Part shown: one piece after another, positions 7,220-14,894 of the stretch
Layout of the letters: each line of letters begins with the position of its first letter
Position numbering within the stretch: the first letter of the stretch is position 1
Assembly (NCBI RefSeq): GCF_020400725.1
Contig: NZ_JAINVG010000058.1
Coordinates: 1 to 48,588 of the forward strand
DNA length: 48,588 nt
Source: Streptomyces sp. NK15101
GTDB lineage: Bacteria > Actinomycetota > Actinomycetes > Streptomycetales > Streptomycetaceae
Direction: 5' to 3'
Position numbers and translations under genes: made by a program
The notes under the pieces: generated by a model
Told to the model about the DNA's origin: nothing
What the model saw: the letters and a program-made list of their open reading frames with translations, nothing else
Database searches by the model: none

Positions 7220-8083
7220 GTGCGCATCGATCTGCACACCCACTCCACGGCCTCCGACGGTACGGACTCCCCGGCCGAGCTCGTCCGGAACGCGGCCGCG
7301 GCCGGTCTCGACGTCGTCGCGCTCACGGACCACGACACCACCCGCGGCCACGCCGAGGCGATCGCGGCCCTGCCCGAGGGGCTGACCCTCGTCACCGGTG
7401 CCGAGCTGTCCTGCCGGATGGACGGCATCGGGCTTCACATGCTCGCGTACCTCTTCGACCCCGAGGAGCCGGCGCTGCTCGCCGAGCGCGAACTCGTCCG
7501 CGACGACCGGGTGCCGCGCGCCCGCGGCATGGTCGGCAAGCTCCAGGAGCTCGGCGTCCCCGTCACCTGGGAGCAGGTCGCCCGGATCGCCGGCGAGGGC
7601 TCCGTGGGCCGCCCGCACGTCGCCGAGGCGCTCGTCGAGCTCGGGGTCGTCCCGGACGTGTCCGGCGCGTTCACGCCCGAGTGGCTCGCCGACGGCGGCC
7701 GGGCGTACGTCGGGAAGCACGAGTTGGACCCGGTCGACGCGATCCGCCTCGTCAAGGCGGCCGGCGGGGTCACCGTCTTCGCGCACCCGCTCGCCGTCAA
7801 GCGCGGCCAGGTGCTGCCGGAGGCCTCGATAGCCCGGCTCGCCGAGGCCGGACTCGACGGCATCGAGGTCGACCACATGGACCACGACGAGGTGACGCGG
7901 GCCCGGCTGCGGGGACTCGCGAAGGAGCTCGGTCTGCTGACCACGGGCTCCAGCGACTACCACGGCAGCCGCAAGACCTGTCGCCTCGGCGAGTACACCA
8001 CCGATCCCGAGATCTACGGCGAGATCACCCGCCGCGCCGCGGGCGCCTTCCCGGTGCCGGGCGCCGGGGGACCCGCCGTCTGA
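7220..8083 (+). CDS. PHP-domain phosphoesterase (YciV/RNase AM-like)
   Basis: 287 residues from GTG 7220. The PHP metal-binding motifs are all present in order: DLHTHS near the N-terminus, TDHD, GAELSC, GRPHVAEAL, FAHPL and SSDYHG. This set matches the YciV/TrpH-like family (3',5'-nucleoside bisphosphate phosphatase or 5'-3' exoribonuclease RNase AM), so hydrolysis of pAp or maturation of RNA 5' ends is the likely activity. The GTG was chosen because proteins of this family begin directly with RIDLHTHS and CTGGAG sits 9 nt upstream; a longer frame to 7136 would add a non-conserved extension. Confidence 0.9.
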   Translation: MRIDLHTHSTASDGTDSPAELVRNAAAAGLDVVALTDHDTTRGHAEAIAALPEGLTLVTGAELSCRMDGIGLHMLAYLFDPEEPALLAERELVRDDRVPRARGMVGKLQELGVPVTWEQVARIAGEGSVGRPHVAEALVELGVVPDVSGAFTPEWLADGGRAYVGKHELDPVDAIRLVKAAGGVTVFAHPLAVKRGQVLPEASIARLAEAGLDGIEVDHMDHDEVTRARLRGLAKELGLLTTGSSDYHGSRKTCRLGEYTTDPEIYGEITRRAAGAFPVPGAGGPAV

Positions 8084-8441
8084 GGCCACTCCGGCGGACC
8101 GGGCCGCACGGCCCTGCCCCCGGACTTCCAGGAGCCCGCTGAGGCGTCCGTCTCCCCGGCCGCCCGGGGACCCGCCGCGCCGGTTCGCCGGCCGGGACCC
8201 CGCTTCCCGGCGGTCCGCGCCGCGCCCGGTCCGCCGGCGCCGCGTCCGGTCCGCCGGCGCGGGCGTGCGTCCCGCCCCTGCTCCGCGCTCCCGGCCGTTC
8301 CTCTTCCCGTTCCCGGTCCGCCCCCGTACGGCTCCGTGCCGTGCGCGGGGTGGCGCTCCTTCCGCCCCGGCGCCGGAATCATGCATTCCGCTCCGTAGGG
8401 ACACACCCCACCGTTCCACCTCTCCCGCAAGGCACCCCACC
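8084..8441. other. Intergenic stretch between PHP gene and marC
   Basis: 358 bp, extremely GC-rich, with no credible ORF. It contains the 20-bp tandem repeat at 8221-8260 and a 17-bp inverted repeat (CGGAAT, 5 nt, ATTCCG) at 8374-8390 about 50 bp before marC, which could be an operator. No clear -10/-35 pair was recognised. Confidence 0.5.
8221..8260. repeat. 20-bp tandem duplication
   Basis: Two adjacent 20-bp units (8221-8240 and 8241-8260) differ at one base (C versus T at unit position 5). The core CCGGTCCGCCGGCG is present in both. Likely slippage product in non-coding DNA. Confidence 0.8.
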
Positions 8442-9047
8442 GTGTTCGACGTCGCCGTCTTCGGCTCGCTGTTCCTCACCCTCTTCGTCATCATGGATCC
8501 CCCCGGGATCACCCCGATCTTCCTCGCCCTCACCTCCGGGCGACCGGCCAAGGTGCAGCGCCGGATGGCCTGGCAGGCCGTCGCCGTCGCCTTCGGCGTC
8601 ATCACCGTCTTCGGCCTGCTGGGCCAGCAGATCCTGGACTACCTGCACGTCTCCGTCCCCGCGCTGATGATCGCGGGCGGTCTCCTGCTGCTGCTCATCG
8701 CGCTCGACCTGCTCACCGGCAAGACCGACGAGCCCAAGCAGACCAAGGACGTCAACGTCGCCCTCGTCCCCCTCGGCATGCCGCTGCTCGCCGGGCCGGG
8801 CGCCATCGTCTCGGTCATCCTCGCCGTGCAGAACGCCGACGGCGTCGCCTCGCAGGTCTCCGTCTGGACCGCCATCGCCGCCATGCACGTCGTGCTCTGG
8901 CTGACCATGCGGTACTCGCTGGTGATCATCCGCGTCATCAAGGACGGCGGCGTCGTCCTGGTGACCCGCCTCGCCGGCATGATGCTCTCCGCCATCGCCG
9001 TGCAGCAGATCATCAACGGCATCACCCAGGTGATCCAGAACGCCTGA
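8442..9047 (+). CDS. MarC family integral membrane protein
   Basis: 201 residues from GTG 8442, with about six hydrophobic helices. Motifs FLTLFVIMDPPGITPIFLALT near the N-terminus and LLAGPGAIVSVIL in the middle are characteristic of the MarC/UPF0056 family of inner-membrane proteins. The old link to multiple antibiotic resistance is not supported for E. coli MarC, and the transported substrate remains unknown. GCAAGG upstream is a weak ribosome site. An upstream in-frame extension to 8265 is rejected because it is Pro/Arg-rich and precedes the conserved start. A bidirectional terminator follows. Confidence 0.93.
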   Translation: MFDVAVFGSLFLTLFVIMDPPGITPIFLALTSGRPAKVQRRMAWQAVAVAFGVITVFGLLGQQILDYLHVSVPALMIAGGLLLLLIALDLLTGKTDEPKQTKDVNVALVPLGMPLLAGPGAIVSVILAVQNADGVASQVSVWTAIAAMHVVLWLTMRYSLVIIRVIKDGGVVLVTRLAGMMLSAIAVQQIINGITQVIQNA

Positions 9048-9078
9048 TCAGGCGCCCGGGAAGCCCCCGGACACCACT

Positions 9079-9124
9079 GCGCCCCCGTACGGATTCCGCT
9101 CTTGCGAAGTCCGTGCGGGGGCGC
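9079..9124. terminator. Bidirectional hairpin between marC and the 50-residue gene
   Basis: GCGCCCCCG at 9079-9087 pairs with CGGGGGCGC at 9116-9124, extended by ACGGA/TCCGT around one wobble and a short bulge. It lies between two convergent genes and would serve both. Confidence 0.65.
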
Positions 9125-9148
9125 GGTGCGTGGGGTGGACCCGACCTG

Positions 9149-9301
9149 TTACGAGGCCGAGGTCTCGGCGGGGCGGATCCAGATGCGCTGGCCGATCGAG
9201 GCGGCCTGCTGCACGATCCGGTTGACGGAGGCGGCGTCCACGACGGTCCGGTCGACGGGCGTGCCGTCGATGTCGTCGAGTCGCAGGATTTCGAAGCGCA
9301 C
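9149..9301 (-). CDS. Conserved 50-residue Streptomyces protein
   Basis: GTG start at 9301 with GGGAGAAG upstream, stop at 9149. The peptide starts MRFEILRLDDIDGTPVD and ends IRPAETSAS. It is a compact beta-beta-alpha-like small protein without membrane segments. I remember near-identical short proteins annotated as hypothetical in many streptomycetes, so it is a real gene; function is unknown. Its promoter lies in the AT-rich divergent region shared with the NYN gene. A much longer frame up to 9625 is an upstream extension through non-coding DNA and is rejected. Confidence 0.85.
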   Translation of the reverse strand: MRFEILRLDDIDGTPVDRTVVDAASVNRIVQQAASIGQRIWIRPAETSAS

Positions 9302-9389
9302 GGGCTTCTCCCTTCGTCTGAGTTGATCCTCCTGGTGGAGAACTGCGTTGCGTACGGGTCCAACGCCATGCATCCGGCAAACATTCCTT

Positions 9390-9417
9390 ACGCTAAAGAA
9401 AATTTTCGGATGACTAA
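9390..9417 (-). promoter_or_regulatory. Candidate promoter of the 50-residue gene
   Basis: On the minus strand TTAGTC (9412-9417), a 16-bp spacer and TAGCGT (9390-9395). Transcription would start near 9383, leaving a leader of about 80 nt. The spacer contains the palindrome GAAAATTTTC (9398-9407). Confidence 0.5.
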
Positions 9418-9431
9418 CTACCCGTGGGTAG
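9418..9431. promoter_or_regulatory. 14-bp palindrome in AT-rich divergent region
   Basis: CTACCC-GT-GGGTAG is a perfect inverted repeat located next to the -35 of the minus-strand promoter and 46 bp before the NYN start. Possible operator for one or both divergent genes. Confidence 0.4.
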
Positions 9432-9476
9432 GAAAGTGTGGCGGCCGGTCCCGGAGCGGCGGACAATGAGCCCCGT

Positions 9477-10418
9477 ATGAACGACGCAGCCACCCCCCGA
9501 CCGAACGCGGCCACGGCCGACACCGACGCCCGCCTGCACGCGCTGGACACCCGCCTGGAGCGCACCAATGAGCTCCTGCAGCGGATGCTGGCCGAGGTGG
9601 CCAAGACCCCCTCCACCCACGCCATCTTCGTCGACGCCGGTTACGTCCATGCTGCAGCCGGGTTGCTTGTGGCGGGCACCGAGGACCGGCGCTCCTTCGA
9701 CCTCGACGCCGAGGGCCTCATCGAGGCCTTCATCGACACGGCCCGCACGATCTTCGCGGACAGCCGGCTCCTCCGCGTCTACTGGTACGACGGCGCCCGC
9801 CGCCGCATCCACACCCCCGAGCAGCAGACCATCGCCGAGCTCCCCGACGTCAAGGTGCGCCTCGGCAACCTCAACGCCAGCAACCAGCAGAAGGGCGTCG
9901 ACTCCCTCATCCGCACCGACCTGGAGTCCCTCGCCCGCCACCGCGCCATCAGCGACGCCGCCCTCGTCGGCGGCGACGAGGACCTCGTCTCGGCCGTCGA
10001 GGCCGCCCAGGGCTACGGCGCCCGCGTCCACCTCTGGGGCATCGAGGCCGCCGAGGGACGCAACCAGGCCGAGGCACTGCTCTGGGAGGTCGACAGCCAG
10101 CGCACCTTCGAGCTGGACTTCTGCCGCCCGTACGTCACGCGCCGCCCCGTCACCACGTACGAGAACGAGGGCGAGCCGCTGCCCTCCCGCGAGGAGGTGC
10201 GCTTCGTCGGCGCCCAGATCGCCGCGGCCTGGCTCGCCGAGCGGGGCCGGGACCGGCTCGCCGAACTCCTGCCGGGCGCGCCCTACCTGCCGGGACCGGT
10301 CGACCAGGACCTGCTCGTCGAGGCGGAGCGCCTGCTCAGCCGCTCCCTGCGCGGCCACGCCGCACTCCGGCGCTCACTGCGCGACGGCTTCTGGCAGCAC
10401 CTCAAGGCGCAGTACTGA
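9477..10418 (+). CDS. NYN (PIN-like) domain protein
   Basis: 313 residues from ATG 9477. A short N-terminal coiled coil (LHALDTRLERTNELLQRMLAEV) precedes a NYN/PIN-like nuclease domain: IFVDAGYVHA carries the first acidic residue, KGVDSLIRTDL the second and GGDEDLVSAVE the third, the usual metal-binding set for RNA cleavage. The C-terminal third (GAQIAAAWLAERGRDRLAELL, then ERLLSRSLRGHAALRRSLRDGFWQHL) is helical and may bind RNA. The ATG is preferred over an upstream GTG at 9438; GACAAT lies 9 nt upstream, so a near-leaderless mRNA is possible. The 3' end overlaps the convergent hydrolase gene by 17 bp. Confidence 0.88.
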   Translation: MNDAATPRPNAATADTDARLHALDTRLERTNELLQRMLAEVAKTPSTHAIFVDAGYVHAAAGLLVAGTEDRRSFDLDAEGLIEAFIDTARTIFADSRLLRVYWYDGARRRIHTPEQQTIAELPDVKVRLGNLNASNQQKGVDSLIRTDLESLARHRAISDAALVGGDEDLVSAVEAAQGYGARVHLWGIEAAEGRNQAEALLWEVDSQRTFELDFCRPYVTRRPVTTYENEGEPLPSREEVRFVGAQIAAAWLAERGRDRLAELLPGAPYLPGPVDQDLLVEAERLLSRSLRGHAALRRSLRDGFWQHLKAQY

Positions 10419-11289
10419 CCCTGGCCGGACTGCTGGTCCGCTCCCAGAAGCCGGTGAGGCGCTCCGTCAGCTCATGGGGGTGCGACACGTTGGGGGAGTG
10501 GCCGGCGCCCGCCACCACCGTGTGGTGCGCACCGGTGCGGGCGGCCGCCGCCGAGAGGTCCGCCGGGGCCCAGACCATCTCCTCCGCCCCGTACGCGATG
10601 TGCAGCGGCAGGCGCAGCGCGGCCAGCTCCTCCGTGCCGTCCTGACGGGCCAGCAGGAGCCGTCCCGCGCCCGCCAGTTGGGCGATCCTGGTGCGCATCC
10701 AGCGCCGCCGCAGGAAGCCCGCGAGCTCCGGCGTGTCGCCCGTGGCCGGCTCGTCGCCCCGGCTGTCCAGCCAGCACATGGCCTGCCACACCCGCTCCTT
10801 CGGCAGCACCGCCAGCGAGGCGCGCAGCACCCGCACCCGGATCCGCTGCGGCCGGGCCACCCGGCCGGGACCCGAGGAGAGCAGGGTGAGCGAGCGGAAG
10901 GCGCCGGGTGCGAGGGCGGCCGCCGCGCGGGCCACCAGGCCCCCGAAGGAGTGGCCGACCAGGTGCACCGGGCCGTCCCCGAGCGCCGCCGCCTGCGCCA
11001 CCGCGTCGAGCGCGAGCGCCTTGCGGCGGTAGGCGGCCCGGCCCCGGGGGCCCGGCGTCTCGTTCTGGCCGCGCCCGTCCACGGCCACCGCCCGGTACCC
11101 GGCCTCGCTCAGCGGCCCGAGCAGCGCGAGGAAGTCCTCCTTGCTGCCGGTGTACCCGGGCAGCAGCAGCACCGTGCCCCGCCGCTCGCCCGCGGCCGCC
11201 GCGTCGAGCACGGCGAACGGCCCGCGCGCGGTCTCGAGCCGACGGGCACGGGTGCGGGGTGGCAGGACGAGGGAACGGGGCTTGCTCAT
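10402..11289 (-). CDS. Alpha/beta hydrolase
   Basis: 295 residues from ATG 11289. Motifs: LLLPGYTGSKEDF (oxyanion-hole region), VAVDGRGQNETPGP, the nucleophile elbow GHSFGG and a C-terminal GAGHSPN histidine. The acid residue position reads YGAEEMVW, so Glu may replace the usual Asp. Cytosolic; substrate unknown. No Shine-Dalgarno precedes the ATG; TACAGT lies 6 nt before it, implying a leaderless message. Longer frames reaching 11601 or 11671 run through the palindromic repeat array and are not genuine extensions. Confidence 0.9.
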   Translation of the reverse strand: MSKPRSLVLPPRTRARRLETARGPFAVLDAAAAGERRGTVLLLPGYTGSKEDFLALLGPLSEAGYRAVAVDGRGQNETPGPRGRAAYRRKALALDAVAQAAALGDGPVHLVGHSFGGLVARAAAALAPGAFRSLTLLSSGPGRVARPQRIRVRVLRASLAVLPKERVWQAMCWLDSRGDEPATGDTPELAGFLRRRWMRTRIAQLAGAGRLLLARQDGTEELAALRLPLHIAYGAEEMVWAPADLSAAAARTGAHHTVVAGAGHSPNVSHPHELTERLTGFWERTSSPARVSTAP

Positions 11290-11295
11290 ATCTGG

Positions 11296-11301
11296 ACTGT
11301 A
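11296..11301 (-). promoter_or_regulatory. Candidate -10 box of the hydrolase gene (leaderless)
   Basis: TACAGT on the minus strand, followed by 6 nt and the ATG at 11289. -35 not recognisable. Confidence 0.45.
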
Positions 11302-11334
11302 GTGGGGAGCCGGGGGCCCGGCCTCGCCGCGCCC

Positions 11335-11475
11335 CTGTTGCGGGCGCCGTTCCGCCGGGCCCGCGCCCACCCGTCGCGCCCCCGTCGCGGGCGGTCGCTC
11401 TGCTGGGCGGCGCCCACCCCTCGCGCCCCGTTGTGGGCAGTCGTTCCGCTGGGGCGGAACGGGTGGGCACAACGG
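11335..11475. repeat. Three head-to-tail units of a 47-48 bp palindromic repeat
   Basis: Units at about 11335-11382, 11383-11429 and 11428-11475 share GGGC-N-GTTCCGC/GCTCTGC-GGG cores and CCCACCC or GGTGGGCAC arms. The last unit is the best preserved: CCGTTGTG and CGTTCCGC pair with GCGGAACG and CACAACGG around an internal mismatch. Its right half, 20 bp at 11451-11470, is identical to 39081-39100 inside adnA. This is a dispersed palindromic element of the REP/MITE kind. Confidence 0.7.
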
Positions 11476-11507
11476 ACGGCGCCCCTTGCCGGGCCCAGGC
11501 TCCCGCA

Positions 11508-11554
11508 CCTGGACCCGCACCCCGTGCACAACTCCCTGGTGGTGCGGGTCCAGG
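11508..11554. other. Long inverted repeat (14-bp arms) in intergenic DNA
   Basis: CCTGGACCCGCACC (11508-11521) and its exact complement at 11541-11554 flank 19 nt. It lies in the 490-bp gap 11290-11780, which holds repeats and hairpins but no gene. Confidence 0.6.
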
Positions 11555-11602
11555 CGCGGAACGCGGAGGCGCCGCTGAAGGGCGCCGTCCCGTGTGCTCA
11601 CC

Positions 11603-11628
11603 CTCCCCCGAGCTCTCGGCTTCGCTCG
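11603..11628 (+). repeat. Dispersed 26-bp repeat, copy 1
   Basis: A 26-bp sequence starting CTCCCCCGAGCTCTCGG and ending TTCGCTCG. It is present in exact inverted orientation at 16473-16498. I recognise this motif as a common intergenic repeat of Streptomyces chromosomes. Confidence 0.75.
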
Positions 11629-11729
11629 AGCAGGGGGGACCCCCTTGCCCCAGCGGGACGATCGCCCACACGGCGGGTGAGCCGGGGCACCGCCCCGCAG
11701 GGCACGGGGCGCGGGGGTGCGTCGTACGG

Positions 11730-11766
11730 CCGAGCGGCCCGCCCCCGGAAGGGGCGGGCCGCTCGG
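11730..11766 (-). terminator. Terminator of the DEAD-box helicase gene
   Basis: Perfect 16-bp stem (CCGAGCGGCCCGCCCC and complement) with a 5-nt loop, ending 15 nt past the helicase stop codon on its transcript side. Confidence 0.8.
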
Positions 11767-11780
11767 GATCGGCGGTGGGG

Positions 11781-14501
11781 TCAGCTCTCGGGCTGGGCCG
11801 CCGCCTTCTTCGTGGTGCGACGGCGCGGGGCGGCCTTCTTGGGGGCCTCCTCGCTCGCCGTTTCCTCGACCGCCACGGCCTTCTTGGTGGTGCGGCGGCG
11901 AGCCGGCGCCTTCGGTTCGGTCTTCGGCGCGGAGGCCTCGGGAGCCTCGGCCACGACCGCCTTCTTCGTGGTGCGACGGCGCGGGGCGGCCTTCTTGGGG
12001 GCCTCCTCGGCCGGCGGTGCCTCGACGGTCTCGGCGACCGGTTCGGCCACGGCCTTCTTCGCCGTGCGGCGACGCGGGGCTGCCTTCTTCGGGGCCTCCT
12101 CGGGCGCCTCCTCCTTCGGGGCCTCCGCCACGACGGGCTCGGCGACGGCGACCGGCGCGGTCACCGAAGCGACGACGATGACCTCGGCGGGCGCCCCGGA
12201 GGCCGGGGACCCGGCGGGCCGACGGACCGCGCGGCGGCGGCGCGGCGCGGGCTCCTCCGCGACCGGAGCGGCGACCGGCTCGGCGGCCGGAGCCTCGACG
12301 ACCGGCGCCTCGGCGGTCACCGGGGGTCCGGCGGGCCGACGGGCGGCGCGGCGGCGGCGCGGCGCGGGAAGCTCGACGACCAGGGCCTCGGCGGTCGGCG
12401 CCTCGGCGACCGGCTCCTCGACGACGACCGGAGCGGCCTCGACGACCGGCTCGGCCACCGGCTCCGCGACGGCCTTCTTCGCCGTGCGACGGCGCGGGGC
12501 GGCCTTCTTCGGCTCCTCGGCCTTCGGGGCCTCCGTCACGACGGGCTCCTGGACGACGACCGGAGCGGCCTCGGCGACCTGCGCCTCGGCGGACCGCTGG
12601 GCCATCAGGGCGACCGCGGCGGTCTCGGGCGTCTGGAACGACACGGTCTCCTCGACCGGACGCGCCACCCGGGCACGGCGGCGGCGCGGAGCCGGAGCCG
12701 GCTCCGCGGCCACGGGGGCCCGGTCGACCGGAGCGGCCGTCACGGCCTCCGGACGGGCGGCACGGGCACGGCGGCGGGGGGCCTTCGGCGTCTCGACGAC
12801 CGGCGTCTCGACGACCGGCGTCTCGACGACCGGCGCCGCGGCGACCGGGGCCTCGAGGACGGGCGCCTTCACCGGAGCCTCGGTGGCGGCCGGAGCCGCG
12901 ACGACCGGAGCCGCGACGACCGGAGCCTCGGCGGCCGGCGCCTCGACGACCGCCGGGGCCGTCGCGACCGCCTGGGCCGCGACCGGCACGGAGCCCGGGG
13001 CGCCGACGCGGGTGCGACGGCGGCGGCGCGGGGTGCGCGGCCCGGCCTCGGCGCGGGCCTCGTCCGCCGCGGACTCGACGGCCGGAGCCGCCGACGCCGG
13101 GGCGTCACCGAGCTCGCCGCCACCGCGGGTGCGGCGACGCTGGCGCGGGGTCCGCGTACGGGCCGGGCGCTCCTCGGTCCGCTCGGCGGCCTTCGGGCCG
13201 CGGCCACGGCGACCGCCGGGCTCGCCCAGGTCCTCCAGCTCCTCCGCGTCCAGACCCGCGCGGGTCCGCTCGGCGCGGGGCAGGATGCCCTTGGTGCCCG
13301 CCGGGATGTCCAGGTCCTCGTAGAGGTGCGGGGACGAGGAGTACGTCTCGACCGGGTCGTGGAAGTCCAGTCCGAGCGCCTTGTTGATGAGCTGCCAGCG
13401 CGGGATGTCGTCCCAGTCGACCAGCGTCACCGCGGTGCCCTTGGCACCGGCGCGGCCGGTGCGGCCCACGCGGTGGAGGAAGGTCTTCTCGTCCTCGGGG
13501 GACTGGTAGTTGATGACGTGGGTGACGCCCTCGACGTCGATGCCGCGGGCGGCGACGTCGGTGCAGACGAGCACGTCGACCTTGCCGTTGCGGAAGGCGC
13601 GCAGCGCCTGCTCGCGGGCGCCCTGGCCGAGGTCGCCGTGGACGGCGCCGGAGGCGAAGCCGCGCCGCTCCAGCTGCTCGGCGATGTCGGCCGCCGTGCG
13701 CTTCGTGCGGCAGAAGATCATCGCGAGCCCGCGGCCGTTGGCCTGCAGGATGCGGGAGACCATCTCCGGCTTGTCCATGTTGTGCGCGCGGTAGACGTGC
13801 TGCTTGATGTTGGCGACGGTCACGCCCTCGCCGTCGGGCGAGGTGGCCCGGATGTGCGTGGGCTGCGACATGTAGCGGCGGGCCAGGCCGATGACCGCGC
13901 CGGGCATGGTCGCCGAGAACAGCATCGTCTGGCGCTTGGCCGGAAGCATGTTCATGATCTTCTCGACGTCGGGCAGGAAGCCCAGGTCGAGCATCTCGTC
14001 GGCCTCGTCGAGGACGAGGACCTTCACGTGCGAGAGGTCGAGCTTGCGCTGGCCGGCGAGGTCGAGCAGACGGCCGGGGGTGCCGACGACGACGTCGACG
14101 CCCTTCTGCAGCGCCTCGACCTGCGGCTCGTACGCCCGGCCGCCGTAGATGGCGAGCACGCGGACGTTGCGCACCTTGCCCGCGGTGAGCAGGTCGTTGG
14201 TGACCTGCTGGCACAGCTCGCGGGTGGGGACGACGACGAGCGCCTGCGGGGCGTCGGTCAGCTGCTCGGGCTTGGCCCGGCCGGCCTCGACGTCCGTGGG
14301 GACGGTGACGCGCTCCAGGATGGGGAGGCCGAAACCGAGGGTCTTGCCCGTGCCGGTCTTCGCCTGGCCGATGACGTCGGTGCCGGTGAGGGCGACCGGG
14401 AGGGTCATCTCCTGGATGGGAAAGGGGGTGACGATGCCGACGGCCTCCAGGGCCTCGGCCGTTTCGGGGAGGATTCCGAGTTCTCGGAAAGTCGTAGTCA
14501 G
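11781..14501 (-). CDS. DEAD-box ATP-dependent RNA helicase with long basic repeat tail
   Basis: About 906 residues. The core (1-420) has the Q motif (FRELGILPETAEALEAVGI then TPFPIQ), GQAKTGTGKT, PTREL, TPGR, VLDEADEM, SATMP, ARGID and HRVGRTGRAG, so it unwinds RNA duplexes with ATP. The C-terminal 480 residues are low complexity: about eleven Arg/Lys modules such as APRRRTTKKA or PRRRRRTR alternate with Val/Ala/Pro/Glu linkers, likely a disordered RNA-binding tail. The first canonical start is an ATG at 14408, but that would remove the Q motif; reading on, the frame contains no ATG, GTG or TTG before its upstream stop. A CTG at 14501 with AGAAGAGG 7 nt upstream gives a family-like N-terminus (LTTTFRELG). 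Closest in position to mycobacterial rhlE. Confidence 0.9.
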   Translation of the reverse strand: MTTTFRELGILPETAEALEAVGIVTPFPIQEMTLPVALTGTDVIGQAKTGTGKTLGFGLPILERVTVPTDVEAGRAKPEQLTDAPQALVVVPTRELCQQVTNDLLTAGKVRNVRVLAIYGGRAYEPQVEALQKGVDVVVGTPGRLLDLAGQRKLDLSHVKVLVLDEADEMLDLGFLPDVEKIMNMLPAKRQTMLFSATMPGAVIGLARRYMSQPTHIRATSPDGEGVTVANIKQHVYRAHNMDKPEMVSRILQANGRGLAMIFCRTKRTAADIAEQLERRGFASGAVHGDLGQGAREQALRAFRNGKVDVLVCTDVAARGIDVEGVTHVINYQSPEDEKTFLHRVGRTGRAGAKGTAVTLVDWDDIPRWQLINKALGLDFHDPVETYSSSPHLYEDLDIPAGTKGILPRAERTRAGLDAEELEDLGEPGGRRGRGPKAAERTEERPARTRTPRQRRRTRGGGELGDAPASAAPAVESAADEARAEAGPRTPRRRRRTRVGAPGSVPVAAQAVATAPAVVEAPAAEAPVVAAPVVAAPAATEAPVKAPVLEAPVAAAPVVETPVVETPVVETPKAPRRRARAARPEAVTAAPVDRAPVAAEPAPAPRRRRARVARPVEETVSFQTPETAAVALMAQRSAEAQVAEAAPVVVQEPVVTEAPKAEEPKKAAPRRRTAKKAVAEPVAEPVVEAAPVVVEEPVAEAPTAEALVVELPAPRRRRAARRPAGPPVTAEAPVVEAPAAEPVAAPVAEEPAPRRRRAVRRPAGSPASGAPAEVIVVASVTAPVAVAEPVVAEAPKEEAPEEAPKKAAPRRRTAKKAVAEPVAETVEAPPAEEAPKKAAPRRRTTKKAVVAEAPEASAPKTEPKAPARRRTTKKAVAVEETASEEAPKKAAPRRRTTKKAAAQPES
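11802..12009. repeat. 52-bp direct repeat pair within the helicase tail
   Basis: The 52 bp at 11802-11853 recur identically at 11958-12009. They encode the KKAAPRRRTTKKA-type module. Similar shorter copies occur near 12055 and 12475. Recombination between them would change tail length by 52 codons. Confidence 0.8.
12790..12834. repeat. Three perfect 15-bp tandem repeats in the helicase tail
   Basis: GTCTCGACGACCGGC occurs three times in a row, encoding VVETP repeats on the minus strand. Confidence 0.85.
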
Positions 14502-14894
14502 GGTGCTGCCTCTTCTGTGAGACGCGGTGCGAGGCGAACGAAGGGGGTCGTACCGTGCCGGGATCTTCCGGGGGGATCAGGGGAGATCACCGCCGGGTGG
14601 CGCGGGACCACTGCCGTCGCTCGAGCGTCGTACCGCTGAGGGTGACCCTTCCGCGGGTCCGCCGGAAGGGCTGTCGGGCCGGAGCCGATCGGGCCACCGA
14701 CCGGGCATCCTCATTCATGAGTCGGCCCACTGAATACGTCCGAACGTGCGAAAGCGTGTCCGCATACTCAGCAGGCGCCTTACCACTGTACCCCGGATTC
14801 GCGCATGTGTGTTGGGAGAAATCGTGATGAGGGCACGGTCACACTGACTGACCAGGACCTTCCCGGGCCGCGCGAGCGGGCTATTGTGCGCTCC
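14502..14894. other. Divergent intergenic region between helicase and MiaE-like gene
   Basis: 393 bp without a credible gene. On the minus strand TACAGT (14785-14790) is a possible -10, which would give the helicase a leader of about 275 nt; SD-like AGAAGAGG is at 14509-14516. On the plus strand a TATTGT box abuts the MiaE-like start. The part 14700-14830 is less GC-rich than its surroundings, consistent with promoters. Confidence 0.45.
14882..14887 (+). promoter_or_regulatory. Candidate -10 box of the MiaE-like gene (leaderless)
   Basis: TATTGT followed by 7 nt and ATG 14895; no Shine-Dalgarno. Confidence 0.5.

Noticed and set aside
8265..8441. 59-codon N-terminal extension of MarC
   Set aside because: Pro/Arg-rich, not family-like; the conserved MarC sequence begins at GTG 8442.
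9568..14639. Long plus-strand frames overlapping the NYN gene and opposite the helicase
   Set aside because: Opposite-strand or shifted images of the recognised genes with Ser/Arg/Pro or Arg/Gly bias and no domains.
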